Shown: in pieces, positions 31,766 to 42,235 of the stretch
Numbering within the stretch: position 1 is the first letter of the stretch
Layout of the letters: each line of letters starts with the position of its first letter
Source of the DNA: Cylindrodendrum hubeiense
Taxonomy: Eukaryota; Ascomycota; Sordariomycetes; Hypocreales; Nectriaceae
Length of the DNA: 56,147 nt
Direction of reading: 5' to 3'
Assembly: GCA_014621425.1 (NCBI GenBank)
Contig: JAANBB010000265.1
Coordinates: 1-56,147, forward strand
Translations under genes and position numbers: made by a program
The notes under the pieces: generated by a model
Told to the model about the DNA's origin: nothing
The model's database searches: none
Seen by the model: only the letters and a program-made list of their open reading frames with translations

Positions 31766-34183
31766 TTATGTTGTCTTCTTCGAAGCCCGGAGATCGAATC
31801 GTTGACCGCCCTCCGTCTTCAGCCCGCCCTTTTCTATCTTTCCGGTGGGTGTCTTCTTAATTTGGTCGACAAACTCTATGACGCTTGGTACTTGAAACCT
31901 TGCCATATGCTGCAGCGCCCACTCCCAAAGCCCCTTCTCATTGATGGTACTGCCCGCCCGCATCTGCACCGCGACTTTGAGATCCTCCTCCGTCCCAGCC
32001 CCCAGTTGCGATGGCACACCATATGCTGCCGCGATGACAACATCTGGGTGCTGAAGGAATTCCTCTTCCACCTCGGACGCGTTGACATTCTCGCCACGCC
32101 GGCGAACCACGTCTTTGACCCGGCCTACAAAGTAGACGTTTCCCTCTTCGTCTACTCTCGCAATATCTCCCGTGTGGAGCCATAGGCCGCGAAATGCAGT
32201 CGCAGTGTTCGTTGAATCGTTGAAATATCCCTGGAAGAACGCGTTGGGCGTATCGCTCCTCAACAACAAGTGACCTGGGGTATTTGGGGGTAGCTCTTCG
32301 TCCATATCGTTGGCGATGCGAAGCTGGATGCCCTTCCTCAGTCTTCCGCAGGAACCAGCAGGGAGCTCACGGTTGCGGTCCTGGAATATGGGTAGGCTAG
32401 CTTCGACACTTCCGTAGAGGGTGACGAGTGGGTGACCAAACCGTTGTTCATATTCTTTCGCAAACTGTGGAATAGGGACCCCCCAAGCCAGACGCACACT
32501 ATGATCGCGGTCGCGGTTGTTGGGCGGCTGCTTGTACGTCAAGGCCAACGTGGCGCCCATAAAGTCGTAAACAGTAGCTTTGGCGGCACGGATTTCATCC
32601 CAAAATCGACTGGCACTGAAGCGAACAGAGAGAGCGGCGACAGCACCAAGGAGGATGGCCGGAATAATGGTGAGGGCAGTAGCATCGGCATGGAAAAGGG
32701 GGAATGGACAGAAGAGGATATCATCCTTTTGCAATCCACAGCCCTCGATCAGCGTCTGTGCCTGCAGGATGAAGTACTCGTGGGAAAGTACGCAGGGCTT
32801 CGACTTTCCCGTGGTGCCACTCGTGTAGAGAAATGCGGAGGTTGTAGCGGGTGTCACTCTGACGTAGTCATCAACATTCGTGTCTGATTCCAGGAGGGTA
32901 GAGAAATTGGTGTTGGTCCCATCGTAGGCGCCGTTGATGACAACAGAGTTGTCCTCCAATACGTCCAATGGCTTGAGTTCCGACCAGAGGGCGGCATCAA
33001 TAATGGCAAGTTTTGGTTCCGCAGCTTGAATGACATGCTTCAGAGTGACGGACTTCAGCTCCGTGTTGACAGGAACCCACACGGCACCCAGTCGATTGGT
33101 GGCCATCCAGGAGTACACCATTTCGATGCTGTTTGCCATCATCACCAGGACTCGATCACCTGGTCCGATGCCTGCTTGCTTTAATCCCCCGGAAAGCTTC
33201 CCGACCGCAGCATCAAATTCACCGAAAGTAATATCTCTCCCGGCCAAGCGGATAAACGGTCGGTCTGGGAAGCTCGTTACAGCCAGGTTGAGAGCTGTGT
33301 TGATATCTCTTGGTGGAGGATGTTTGGCCTTGGCATGAGCCTCTGAAGCTGCATTCAGCTTGGAAGCTTGCTTGCTTTTATCCGGACCTGGCGCGACAGC
33401 TCCAATATTTGCACCATCTCCGCGGGTTTTCCGAGCGGCAAAATCCGTAAATGCCTTGGCGGCGTCGCTCTGGGCGAAACAGTAGCTAGCAACATTGACT
33501 TCATCCTGCAAGCAAGCCTCCAAGTTCGGGAAGAGGGCTCGTTCCAGAGAGGATTTCGAAGACGCCAACGAGATCGCGGGAAGTTTGGCAATCTGGACCG
33601 CCAGCTCTAAAGCGCGGCGCTTGGGCTCCTCGCTGATCTCGCTGAGCAGGCCGATCTTAAGCGCCTCGGATGATTCAACCCAACGTCCAGTTAGGAGCAA
33701 ATCCTTTGCCTTTAACAGGCCGACCATATGAGACAGGCGCAGGGTAATTCCGCCCGTGGCTGCGTGACCGATGGGGACCTCGGGGAAGCGAAACTTGGCA
33801 GCAGGTCCGCCGATGACAAAATCAGCAGCGAGGGCGATCTCCGCGCCGCCTCCGATGGCAAATCCCTGAACGGCGGCGATCACAACAGCTTGCGACGAGG
33901 ATGTGAGGCGGGTGAGGTCTTGCAGTTTGTGGAAGGCCTCTCGCAGCTCTTGCGGCGTCCCAGTCACTGGGGCGAGCGTCTGCTTGAGGTCCTCGCCAGC
34001 GCAGAATGACCGTTCCCCGGCACCCTCAAGGATGATGACTCGGGCTTGGGCATTTTCGCGAAGAGCCCTGACTAGGCTTTCCAGAAGGTCGGCATTGAGA
34101 GCATTCAAGGCCCTTGGTCGGTTCAAAACGATCTTGACGATTCCAGCGGCTGGATGCTCGACCAGAACTGAGCTTGACTCCAT
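31766..34183 (-). CDS. Bifunctional enoyl-CoA hydratase / acyl-CoA ligase fusion (CaiD-CaiC-like)
   Basis: One uninterrupted frame of 805 residues. Residues 1-250 are a crotonase-fold hydratase: oxyanion motif FCAGEDL (60-66) and both catalytic-type glutamates, Glu115 in GGGAEIALAAD and Glu135 in FPEVPIGH. Residues 250-290 are a Lys/Ala-rich linker. Residues 290-800 form a complete adenylate-forming (ANL) ligase: YTSGTTGKSK (453-462), LYGSVE (589-594), LHTGD (669-673), RVKDVVRRRGENVNASEVE (688-706) and the catalytic Lys782 in PTGKIEK. The RRRGENV/EVE block and order of activities resemble bacterial carnitine enzymes CaiC (ligase) and CaiD (carnitinyl-CoA dehydratase). The acid would be activated to CoA, then hydrated or dehydrated on the same protein. 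A thioesterase is divergent next door. The exact acid is inference. Confidence 0.93.
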   Translation of the reverse strand: MESSSVLVEHPAAGIVKIVLNRPRALNALNADLLESLVRALRENAQARVIILEGAGERSFCAGEDLKQTLAPVTGTPQELREAFHKLQDLTRLTSSSQAVVIAAVQGFAIGGGAEIALAADFVIGGPAAKFRFPEVPIGHAATGGITLRLSHMVGLLKAKDLLLTGRWVESSEALKIGLLSEISEEPKRRALELAVQIAKLPAISLASSKSSLERALFPNLEACLQDEVNVASYCFAQSDAAKAFTDFAARKTRGDGANIGAVAPGPDKSKQASKLNAASEAHAKAKHPPPRDINTALNLAVTSFPDRPFIRLAGRDITFGEFDAAVGKLSGGLKQAGIGPGDRVLVMMANSIEMVYSWMATNRLGAVWVPVNTELKSVTLKHVIQAAEPKLAIIDAALWSELKPLDVLEDNSVVINGAYDGTNTNFSTLLESDTNVDDYVRVTPATTSAFLYTSGTTGKSKPCVLSHEYFILQAQTLIEGCGLQKDDILFCPFPLFHADATALTIIPAILLGAVAALSVRFSASRFWDEIRAAKATVYDFMGATLALTYKQPPNNRDRDHSVRLAWGVPIPQFAKEYEQRFGHPLVTLYGSVEASLPIFQDRNRELPAGSCGRLRKGIQLRIANDMDEELPPNTPGHLLLRSDTPNAFFQGYFNDSTNTATAFRGLWLHTGDIARVDEEGNVYFVGRVKDVVRRRGENVNASEVEEEFLQHPDVVIAAAYGVPSQLGAGTEEDLKVAVQMRAGSTINEKGLWEWALQHMARFQVPSVIEFVDQIKKTPTGKIEKGGLKTEGGQRFDLRASKKTT

Positions 34184-34862
34184 GTCGATTGCTGAAATTT
34201 AGAGACGGAGATGAGAAAGGTGTCGGATATAACTGTGATGTTGGAAAGGACAGGAATAACCTGCGACAGAATGCGTCTACTTATAGGGACATGGCGGCCT
34301 GAGAGGGTTCTCAGCATTTGACTACTAGCCAAACGCCGTTCTCTCGTACTCTCCACACAACGGACTAGTCCGCAGCGACACCAAAATCAATCGGCACTGA
34401 ACACTAGACAGCGGGAATCAAGTTGCAGGGTCCAGTCTAATCCTAGAAAAGATCTGAAGCAGATAATAACCGAGATGCATTCGGCCATTTATCTATTTGT
34501 CAGCTGACCGGTATCTACTACCTTGGATTTTGGAGCTGTCCAAGGGCCCGCCTATCACTCTAGCTTAGTTATCGCTGTGTGGTATTTTATACCGAGCATG
34601 TGTGAGCAACCCATACCGAGAAATCATTGGCAGTTCATACCGACCAAAAGCCGAGCCAAAGCGACCATGCAGAGCCTTTTTTCTCCATTGCGTCGGTGTC
34701 TCCGAAATGAGGTAAACCACATTACGGTAGCCATATAAACGACAGCCGGTCGACCCGGTCTTATTCGTGATACTTACATCCTAGCTATCAAGAAGAGCAC
34801 TGCTACTTTTCTATATTTCAGAATCATATTTTGCCTCATCGCATTACTACATCTAGCCCCCA
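34184..34862. promoter_or_regulatory. Divergent promoter, hydratase-ligase / thioesterase, with phased ATACCGA repeats
   Basis: A 679-bp head-to-head spacer. ATACCGA occurs at 34589, 34613 and 34637, an exact 24-bp period in one direction. A TATA-like CATATAAAC lies at 34732-34740, about 125 bp before the thioesterase ATG. The repeats are candidate sites for a Zn2Cys6 protein such as the factor at 35.5-37.5 kb. Confidence 0.55.
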
Positions 34863-35462
34863 ATGTCTACCTCAGTCATTGCAAATGATCATGGAAATAG
34901 CCCCATCGGCGAAGATACAGACCCCGCCCAGCGTTTGCATACAATCGTCGCCGTCCACGATGCCGCTCTCAACTTTCAACAGCGGAATTCCAGTATAAAA
35001 ACATCTCGCTCCCCGCTGGTTATCAAGCCAGACGACCTACCATTCAACCTTGTCCATGGAACACTCGCTGGCGATGAGACCATCGTCGACCCTTACGTCT
35101 TCACCGACGATGATGCCGGCTCCCTTCTCGCCTTCTACCATCTTGGTCGGAGACTTGCAGGCCACGCAGAAATCGTCCACGGAGGCATTGCTGCCGTGCT
35201 CCTCGATGAATGCATGGGAAGAGCCTGCTTTCCACGGTTGCCCGGCAAAATTGGGGTGACAGCGAGACTCGAACTGGATTACAAAAACCCCATTCCAGTC
35301 AATAGTGTCATTTTAATCCAGGCGGACACGAAGGAGGTTCAAGGACGGAAAGCCTGGGTGGAAGCGACAATGTCCAGCGCAGACAATGGCCAGGATCTTG
35401 TCAAGGCCAAGGCCCTGTTTATCCAGCCTAAATGGGCAGCCGATATGACCGAAGTGCTATAA
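34863..35462 (+). CDS. Hotdog-fold acyl-CoA thioesterase (PaaI/4HBT-like)
   Basis: A single exon of 199 residues. The hotdog core is recognisable by EIVHGGIAAVLLDECMGRA (about residues 100-118; HGG-x(4-5)-LDE is the signature of the PaaI/THEM4-like group), followed by strands with TARLELDYKNPIPV and VILIQADTKEV. Such enzymes hydrolyse acyl-CoA thioesters. Placed head to head with the hydratase-ligase fusion, it could release the hydrated product as a free acid and recycle CoA. It ends 60 bp before the convergent Zn2Cys6 factor. No targeting signal is obvious. Confidence 0.87.
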   Translation: MSTSVIANDHGNSPIGEDTDPAQRLHTIVAVHDAALNFQQRNSSIKTSRSPLVIKPDDLPFNLVHGTLAGDETIVDPYVFTDDDAGSLLAFYHLGRRLAGHAEIVHGGIAAVLLDECMGRACFPRLPGKIGVTARLELDYKNPIPVNSVILIQADTKEVQGRKAWVEATMSSADNGQDLVKAKALFIQPKWAADMTEVL

Positions 35463-35522
35463 ATGAACGATGCAATCCTCGTCCCTTCTGTTTGGACAGG
35501 CGCAGATGAGGTGCCCCATATG

Positions 35523-37542
35523 TTAGACTAGCAATAGATCACAGCCGAGCTCTTGCATCACAGTCCTCCAGTCAATGACAATGAGCCCCAATTCCATCCC
35601 ACAGGCTGTGCATATTGCCTCCCGCCGGCGCCACACCTCTTCCACAACCAATCTTATCGAGCTTCGGCTCCCAATCCCAAACGACGTGGCAGAGCTAAGC
35701 CACTCCCTCGCTGCAATCAGGTCCTCCTCCGAGCACGCCTCAACAGCAGCAATAAAGGCCGGCCAGATCGAAAAGTTGCCGCTGCTTATGGCGAAGTATG
35801 AGGATACATGAGAAAATGTCTTTTGTACGTATGCCTTGACGGTCTTGGGTGGGACGTTGAGCAAGGAACGGTACATATATATGTATGTTGCGTTCACAAA
35901 CGCATTGTTCTGGTCCAGAGCTTCTGGTGGAGGCTGCTCTTCTCCACTAGGAACTTCTACAAGAATGTTGTTCTTATCCGACTCCACATCTACGATGCGG
36001 TGCGAATCGTCCTGGCGGCGATGTATTTCAAGACGTGAAAGTAATTCTTGGAGTAGCTCATCAACCTCGCCTTCCGAGTATTCGCTTTGGGGTTTGTTTC
36101 GAAACTCGGTAATGCGTGCAATGCAATGTAAAATATTTTGAGGCGCACCAATTGTGAACCCAAAGTCAGACGTGGACGGTATCGGGGCTACCGCAATTGA
36201 GTCTGTGACTTTGGGCTCATCATGCGATCCTGCCTGTGGCGGAACTTGATCACCCTTGGAGGTGTCTCCGATGATTTTGATGATGTTCAAGCTTTGCAAA
36301 GAGATGTATATCAAATCTGGCGACTTCCAGGGCTCGGAATTGTAGTGCTTTTTTAACCAAGCCCATGCTCCTTCGAAGTGATGCCTCCAAGATCCAGATG
36401 GACCGCTATACAGCTGCTCTCGTTAGTATAACATCCCGAATTGACCATGATGCAATAGCAAGCAATGTTTCATACCTCAGCGAACATGAGGGTCATCATT
36501 GATGCCATGGTAGCAGGGCAATCGTGGTCTTCTCCCGCAATAGTACCGAGAAGCTCTTTGATAGCTTCGCCATAATGCTTTGAGGCTAGCCGCACCATTT
36601 CTGTATCGATTCCGCGTAGATGAGCTACGTTAAAAGCGGAATGTGCTAACATAGCGCTATACAGGGATTTCTGCCCAGAAGAGGCCGATTCCAGAGCAGC
36701 GGATGGGTAATGGCTCTTCCATGGATTGCGCGGGTGCTCATAAGGCATCATGATGACAGCCACATGAGTCACGTAATGATGAAACAGAAACACATCATCC
36801 CAATCCGAGTCTGAGAAGTTTGCCATGGCTGGGGGTATAGAACTCGATAGCCGGCCCGATAGGTCGTGCCCCCGGTGATATCGAGGAGGCGTCGGGCAAA
36901 CGCCTGTAAACACCAAGAAGGGATTGTGGCTGACCGCCTTCCAGGAGGATGTTGAGTATTGCTGGGCTGTCGATTGTGTCATTCCTTCTTCTCCGTCACA
37001 CTGGGATATTAGAAGGTCTACTACGTCAGAGGGCAATATTTCGATGCCCTTCCAAGTCGATTCTGTGTGGTATAAGCGCGATGACGAATCAACGATGGAA
37101 ACCAAAGGTTGGCATAGAACTGGCCGAATACGTACCACATGGAAGGACACGCCGACCCTGGGACGCGATGACTTGGCCATCATCCTTAATCCAAACGAAC
37201 CTGGCATCGTAACCAGTGCAACTGACACCGATGCGCCGACACGCTAAGCATGCTGGCTTCGCTTCATCGCACTGGGCAGGCAGGGAGAATAAGCAAGGGT
37301 CTTTCAAGATCATGCATGGCCGGAGAGGACGGAGAGTCACGCACCTTGACCTTTCTAGCTCTACATTTCCAACATCCCTAGCTCGCAATTCAAGGGTTAG
37401 CCAGGTTATAATCTTCCAAGTGCCCGTGGTTGATGGGTTGGATGCGGAACTTGGAAGCAAGAAACGGCAATAGAACCGACGCCCCTCAGACGCTAGCAAG
37501 GGTTTTACGCACAGTGAACGTTCTATCACGCCGACGAACCAT
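35523..37542 (-). CDS. Zn2Cys6 transcription factor, ARCA-like (Fungal_trans_2)
   Basis: Five exons: 37542-37513, 37377-37345, 37271-37136, 37062-36476, 36413-35523; 558 residues, every join in phase. The first two exons are tiny (10 and 11 codons): MVRRRDRTFT, then the zinc cluster GCWKCRARKVK continuing in exon 3 as CDEAKPACLACRRIGVSC (C-X2-C-X6-C-X6-C-X2-C-X6-C). Exon 3 ends in GRRVLPC and exon 4 opens with ESTWKGIEILPSDVVD, a join typical of ARCA-like regulators. The C-terminal half is the helical Fungal_trans_2 region. It is sandwiched between the thioesterase and the HAD gene, so it is the best candidate regulator of this acid-metabolism group. Confidence 0.9.
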
Positions 37543-38128
37543 AGTTCCAGGGCCAGTCTTCAGCTCGGCAAAGAGTGACAAGTTGTATCGTTCGGGCAGT
37601 TGGAGGGCGGCTGTGGTCCTCAGGCTGGACTGAAGGGCTATATAGGTGGATCTGACGGGAGGGGCATGATCTGCGTTATCTGGGCTAGTTGAGGAGTCAC
37701 TCGGCAGCTCGGCATAGGCTACTTTTTATTCCCAATTCGGAACGAGAGACTCTTGGCTGTCTTTCCACGCTAAACGTTAGCGCCTGCACCAATAAATGCT
37801 CCCCTCTTGGCAGAGGTCCAACATAATTATCTTCAATCGTTTGCAGGTCCAAAAGAAAAGGCACTTGGAAGACATGCAGCTCGCTATGAACTTCTTCCAA
37901 TTGGCTGCTACTTATCTCATTAACTAGGCTATCAATGGGGCTATTACTCTTCGCTGATAAGCAAACCAGTGCATCTGGATCTAAGCTGGGTCACGCCCAC
38001 GCCCCTGGGCCGAATACCTACCTTTGCCTTCGAGTGCTATACATTAGATACTGGTTGTTACAACCGAGTTTAGTCTCCAATTTGCTGAGTAACAACATAA
38101 ATATTGGTGCTCGCCTGCGGAAGGCGCT
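37543..38128. other. Intergenic, regulator promoter
   Basis: A 586-bp spacer holding the promoter of the ARCA-like factor and the 3' end of the HAD gene. No gene or repeat was noticed. Confidence 0.4.
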
Positions 38129-38908
38129 CTAATACTTGGCAAATGCTTCCTCTACTGCCTCTGCCATCTCTCCCAGTGTCTTGAATCTAAAGGACAGATC
38201 CAAATCATCACCGAAGTCCTCCGGCTTACCGCCAATCGCTGCATCTTTACCGGCCCTCTCAATCCAGCAACTCTTGAGTCCCGATTTGTGCGCCGGGATA
38301 TGATCGTGCTTCAGAGCCTGAGCAGTGTGCAAAAACCCATCCCTCTCGACACCCAAGTCTTTCGCGGCATGTTCAACCATGTACTCAAAATTCCGCAGGT
38401 CGGGTTTGTATGATCCGATCTGCTGGGCCGTGTAGACAGCGTCGAACTGCACCCCCTCCAAAGGGCCTGCAAGGGTACGTGAAAAGGACTGTCCATCGAC
38501 GTTGGACAAAACGATCAGCTTGTACCGTTTTTGCAGCTTCTTCAGTGCCTCCACACTGTCAGGGAAGGCTGGCCAGAGTCCGACAGCGCCTCCGAACAAC
38601 GCCATCTCTTGTTCAGCGCTCTCTGGCTCCAACGAGATTCCTAACTCGGTGGCCAACTCGGCATATACCCTGCCGAGCAACGGTGCATAGTCCATATCTG
38701 GATATTTCTCTTGCAAAATCTCTTCGCATCGGGTGAATACCTTAAGGAGCCCATTCTTATCATTCTTGAGGGGGTGAGTCGCTGGAATACGGGAGTTGAG
38801 TGGTTCCAATGCCGTATAAATACCACTTTCCCAGTCGATCAACGTTGCGTAAACATCAAACGAGAGCGTTGTAAAGGAAGTGAGTGGACGTTCACTTTGA
38901 GATGTCAT
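38129..38908 (-). CDS. HAD-superfamily hydrolase, haloacid dehalogenase type II-like
   Basis: A single exon of 259 residues. The start was placed at ATG 38908; the in-frame codon upstream is TTG. Motifs seen: nucleophile Asp18 in SFDVYATLID (the FDxYGTLxD block of 2-haloacid dehalogenases), the motif II Ser in LIVLSNVDG, the motif III Lys in GSYKPD, and the later QALKHDHIPAHKSG segment in place of motif IV. Fungal members are annotated as 2-haloalkanoic acid dehalogenases but most have unknown substrates and may be phosphatases. It runs in the same direction as the regulator 586 bp downstream. Confidence 0.87.
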   Translation of the reverse strand: MTSQSERPLTSFTTLSFDVYATLIDWESGIYTALEPLNSRIPATHPLKNDKNGLLKVFTRCEEILQEKYPDMDYAPLLGRVYAELATELGISLEPESAEQEMALFGGAVGLWPAFPDSVEALKKLQKRYKLIVLSNVDGQSFSRTLAGPLEGVQFDAVYTAQQIGSYKPDLRNFEYMVEHAAKDLGVERDGFLHTAQALKHDHIPAHKSGLKSCWIERAGKDAAIGGKPEDFGDDLDLSFRFKTLGEMAEAVEEAFAKY

Positions 38909-39836
38909 GGTGATCAAATGGATATAGACGTGATAATAACAAGAAATCGTAGTAGGCTGAGAAGGCTTTTGTCTAAAATATCTTGAGCATAACGTCTCTG
39001 GGAACTCTACAGATTAGAAAGAGACCTTTATATCCCAGAGATGAATGACGGTTATCGCTCACGTAAGATGTGGGGTACAAGCAACAAACACGCCCTTCGT
39101 TAGCGTCATGCTCCTCGGTAAGAACTGCAAATTCAAGGCAGCCACGTTTCGCAATGGGAATAACGCGGTGTCGATAAAGTCCACAATATTCCGCCTTAGC
39201 GAACACGGAGAGAAAATGCCAATATGGCTGCAGCCCCCTTCGCCCCGGAGTTTTAGTGACAAGGCAAGGCCACATGCGCATATTTTAGTGGCGGCGCGAG
39301 AACTTGGTAACGAATCGCCGACAACGCAGATACTCCATACTGGACGAGGTTCGTACAGAGACTCACCAAAGGAGGCTGGTCAAACCGAATTCTTCAATAC
39401 AAATTAATTTACCCTTATCTCCATTTCTTGCTACCAGAGCATTTGCTCCGTCCTTTTGCGAGAATGGTGCCGTTATCACGACTAGCTGATCTATAAATAT
39501 CTTGGGTATCTTCCAGAATCTCACCGTCTATGGCACCTAGTGGAGAGTGATCCATTTTAAGCGTAACAGAATCTTGGCAATATCGATTAGTCATCAGTGC
39601 GCCTCTGCGGCAATTATCATACGAGAAACAGCGCCTCTTACCAAATTGTGGTTTAACAGTTGATTCACTCGATGGATATGCCGGAATAGGCAATGCAGCG
39701 ATAGGTTTCAAATCATTGCCTGTTATTTTGTCCGAGGACTGGCTTGGATCATTCCGCTTTCAAAATACAGGGCTAGTAACTTGAACTACAACAGGTGTCC
39801 CCATTTGTACCTCGAGTCGTGTTCCGGGAAGTTGGC
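38909..39836. promoter_or_regulatory. Divergent spacer, HAD gene / regulator
   Basis: A 928-bp head-to-head spacer. An inverted repeat TCTCTGGGA (38995-39003) / TCCCAGAGA (39033-39041) with a 29-bp loop lies 87-133 bp upstream of the HAD start and overlaps a TATATAAAGG-like box on the minus strand. No gene was seen. Confidence 0.4.
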
Positions 39837-41580
39837 ATGGCCAAGTACGAATTTCTCGTCTCCAATGGCGCCCCAGTCCCGGCCACGAAGGCCATCCGAA
39901 GCCACGCTATACGAACGGCCTTGCAATCGCGTTCAAACACGACAGCCGGAGCAAAACCGCTGGATGGCGCAGCTGACTCAAAACTGATTGTGCAATGCAA
40001 GCATCAACTCAAAGGTCGCTTTAAAGTTTCAACGAAATCGACGAAGGGTCGCATGCCCAAGCCACGGGAAAGGATCAATGCTAAGGCACGAATTACATTA
40101 CTTCCCGACACTGAAGATGCGCCAGATGGTAGTGGAGATTTAGCCACAGCAGTGATCAACCCGGGCCACTTTATTTCCACACCCTACTCACCGGGAGTCG
40201 GGGAGCTGGGAAATCATATTCTCGACCCTTTTGAAACACTTCCCATACCACAAAATATGAGAGTTGATACGATTTTCAAACACTGTATGTGATACTCCAT
40301 TCCATGACTGATTGCTTCAGCTCACCGCCTATAGTCTTACTCTTCTTCGACTACCTAACCACAACAGTGCCAAGTAATAAGACTTGGTTAAGTCTTGCAA
40401 TGACAGATTCACTACTCATGCGTGTCACGCTCAGCATGACGGCATCTTTCGGTACCATGCAGTCACCGTTTTTCAGTTCCGATCTCCAAAGCGAGGGATG
40501 GAAACTGAAGAGTGAAGCTATCAAGGAGATTAACGTCCACCTACGAAATGGCCACGTCACAGAGAATGTCCTTGCTGCCATTGCACATCTAGGGCATGGA
40601 GCGGTGAGTAATAAATCGCGATTGGGGCAATAAACCTCTTGGGAGTCTGTTTTACCAAGCATTCATTAATGTTCGCGCTCCAGATATTTGAATGTTCCTT
40701 CGAGGAAGCCAATATCCATCTGAAAGGACTACACGGACTCGTCAATCAAACAGAAGGCATAAAGTGCATCCAGACCTATCAGGTCGGGCGTTTTATTAAT
40801 TGGTACGTACGAACACTTCAGGAGTCAGATGGCCAAAATGTTGAGTGGAATCTAATATGCTTCAGGGTTGACCTTGGATTGGCTACTGCTCGAGCACAGA
40901 AGCCTACGTTTCCTCTGAGCTACGACTTGAATAGAGTAAAGCTTCCCAGTCATGTCATAGAGGCAGCTAAACTTTCAAGTGATTCTCGTTTACATGGTCT
41001 CGGGCCGGGTCGCGAAACGGTCATGGAGATTATCTGCCTTCTCCGGCAACGAGTAATGGCTTCAAAATTTAGCATCGACCCAACCTTGCGGGATATTCGG
41101 ACACTATCATTCTGCGCGGCATATCTTGCCCTAGATCATATTGAGGATATGCCGAGTACCCCTCAAGAGCAATGCCTTCATGGTTTGCTGTTGGCTTCAC
41201 ATCTCTTCTTATGCCTATCCATGACACAAGATCATCGATGGACAGTATCTCACTCACGTGTAATTGCCCAACAATTAAAAGATTTACTCGGGGATGAACC
41301 GACATATTCCACAACTTGGATGCATCATCTACCCGAGTTACTATGGGTGCTCTTCATTGGCGCCGTGGTAAACGATGAGGATGGACAATTACACGGGGGA
41401 TGGTATGTATCACAAATTGAGGTTCTTCGACAACTTCTTCAATGTGAAACAAGGGCAGAATTTGAGTTGCATTTACACAATATTGTTTGGGATGAGAAGG
41501 TTGGAACTAATGTTTTGGATGATTGGTGGGCGGATGACCACGCGATAGATGAAAAACCCCTTCGGTTCAGTCCACTATAA
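39837..41580 (+). CDS. Fungal transcription-factor-domain protein lacking a zinc cluster
   Basis: Four exons: 39837-40284, 40335-40603, 40684-40802, 40866-41580; 516 residues. The N-terminus (YEFLVSNGAPV, then AIRSHAIRTAL) is the signature of a fungal family that has a basic IRSHxxR block instead of a Zn2Cys6 cluster, followed by a Fungal_trans_2-like helical region (LIxWxD-type segment FINWVDLGLA rebuilt across intron 3). Intron 1 has GTATGT/TATAG ends and was preferred over a later donor because it gives FKHFLLFFDYL. Intron 3 is 63 bp, a multiple of three and stop-free, so retention would add 21 residues. Function as a DNA-binding regulator is likely but unproven for the family. Confidence 0.78.
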
Positions 41581-42235
41581 TCACTATACCTACTATCTAC
41601 ATCTTCTTGTTTTTCTCGAGTGTGAGGTTAATGATCCCTATTTGAAGTTTGCATAGCAGGCGTCTGGGTTATTTGGGAGCTGCCATACTGGAAAGGTATC
41701 TGCTTGGCCGATTTAGGAGCCATTAGTCTAGCTAATCACGGAGCGTGTAGCTATCCGGTACATTCCATCTTCCAGGTTCCGTCATTGCTCTTCGGGAATC
41801 TTATAGATACGTGTACTGTCACATCTAGCAGATTCCTGCTTTTATTGTAGTCTCCGGTACCAGACGGAGGTACTGCCGCTAGCAGACGGAGCTATCGCCG
41901 GTGGAAAGCGGAGGTGTTATTATGATGTTACAATTACTATTTTCCCTTTCATCTATGAATCCATATACGTCATTTCGATCGATAGGCAGATTCCGGCTGG
42001 TTCCATCAGAACCATCAGCTATTGCTAGCTTCCTGTATAATCCAGTCTTTACAGCCCTCAGTTAGTAACAGATCACGAGTGTCTATCAACTCATCTAATT
42101 CAACCCTCCAATCGGCTCATGTTTGGTATGGTAGACGGCGTGATCCCTTCAGCAATGGATCTGATCAGATTGACAATAAATGTATGATTTATACCAATTT
42201 GTAACAACAGTAGAAAGAAAGAGACGGGCCCTAGC
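41581..42235. other. Convergent 3' spacer with 22-bp repeats
   Basis: A 655-bp gap between two 3' ends. CAGACGGAG recurs at 41861 and 41883 within imperfect 22-bp units, followed by a weaker third copy. No gene. Confidence 0.4.
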
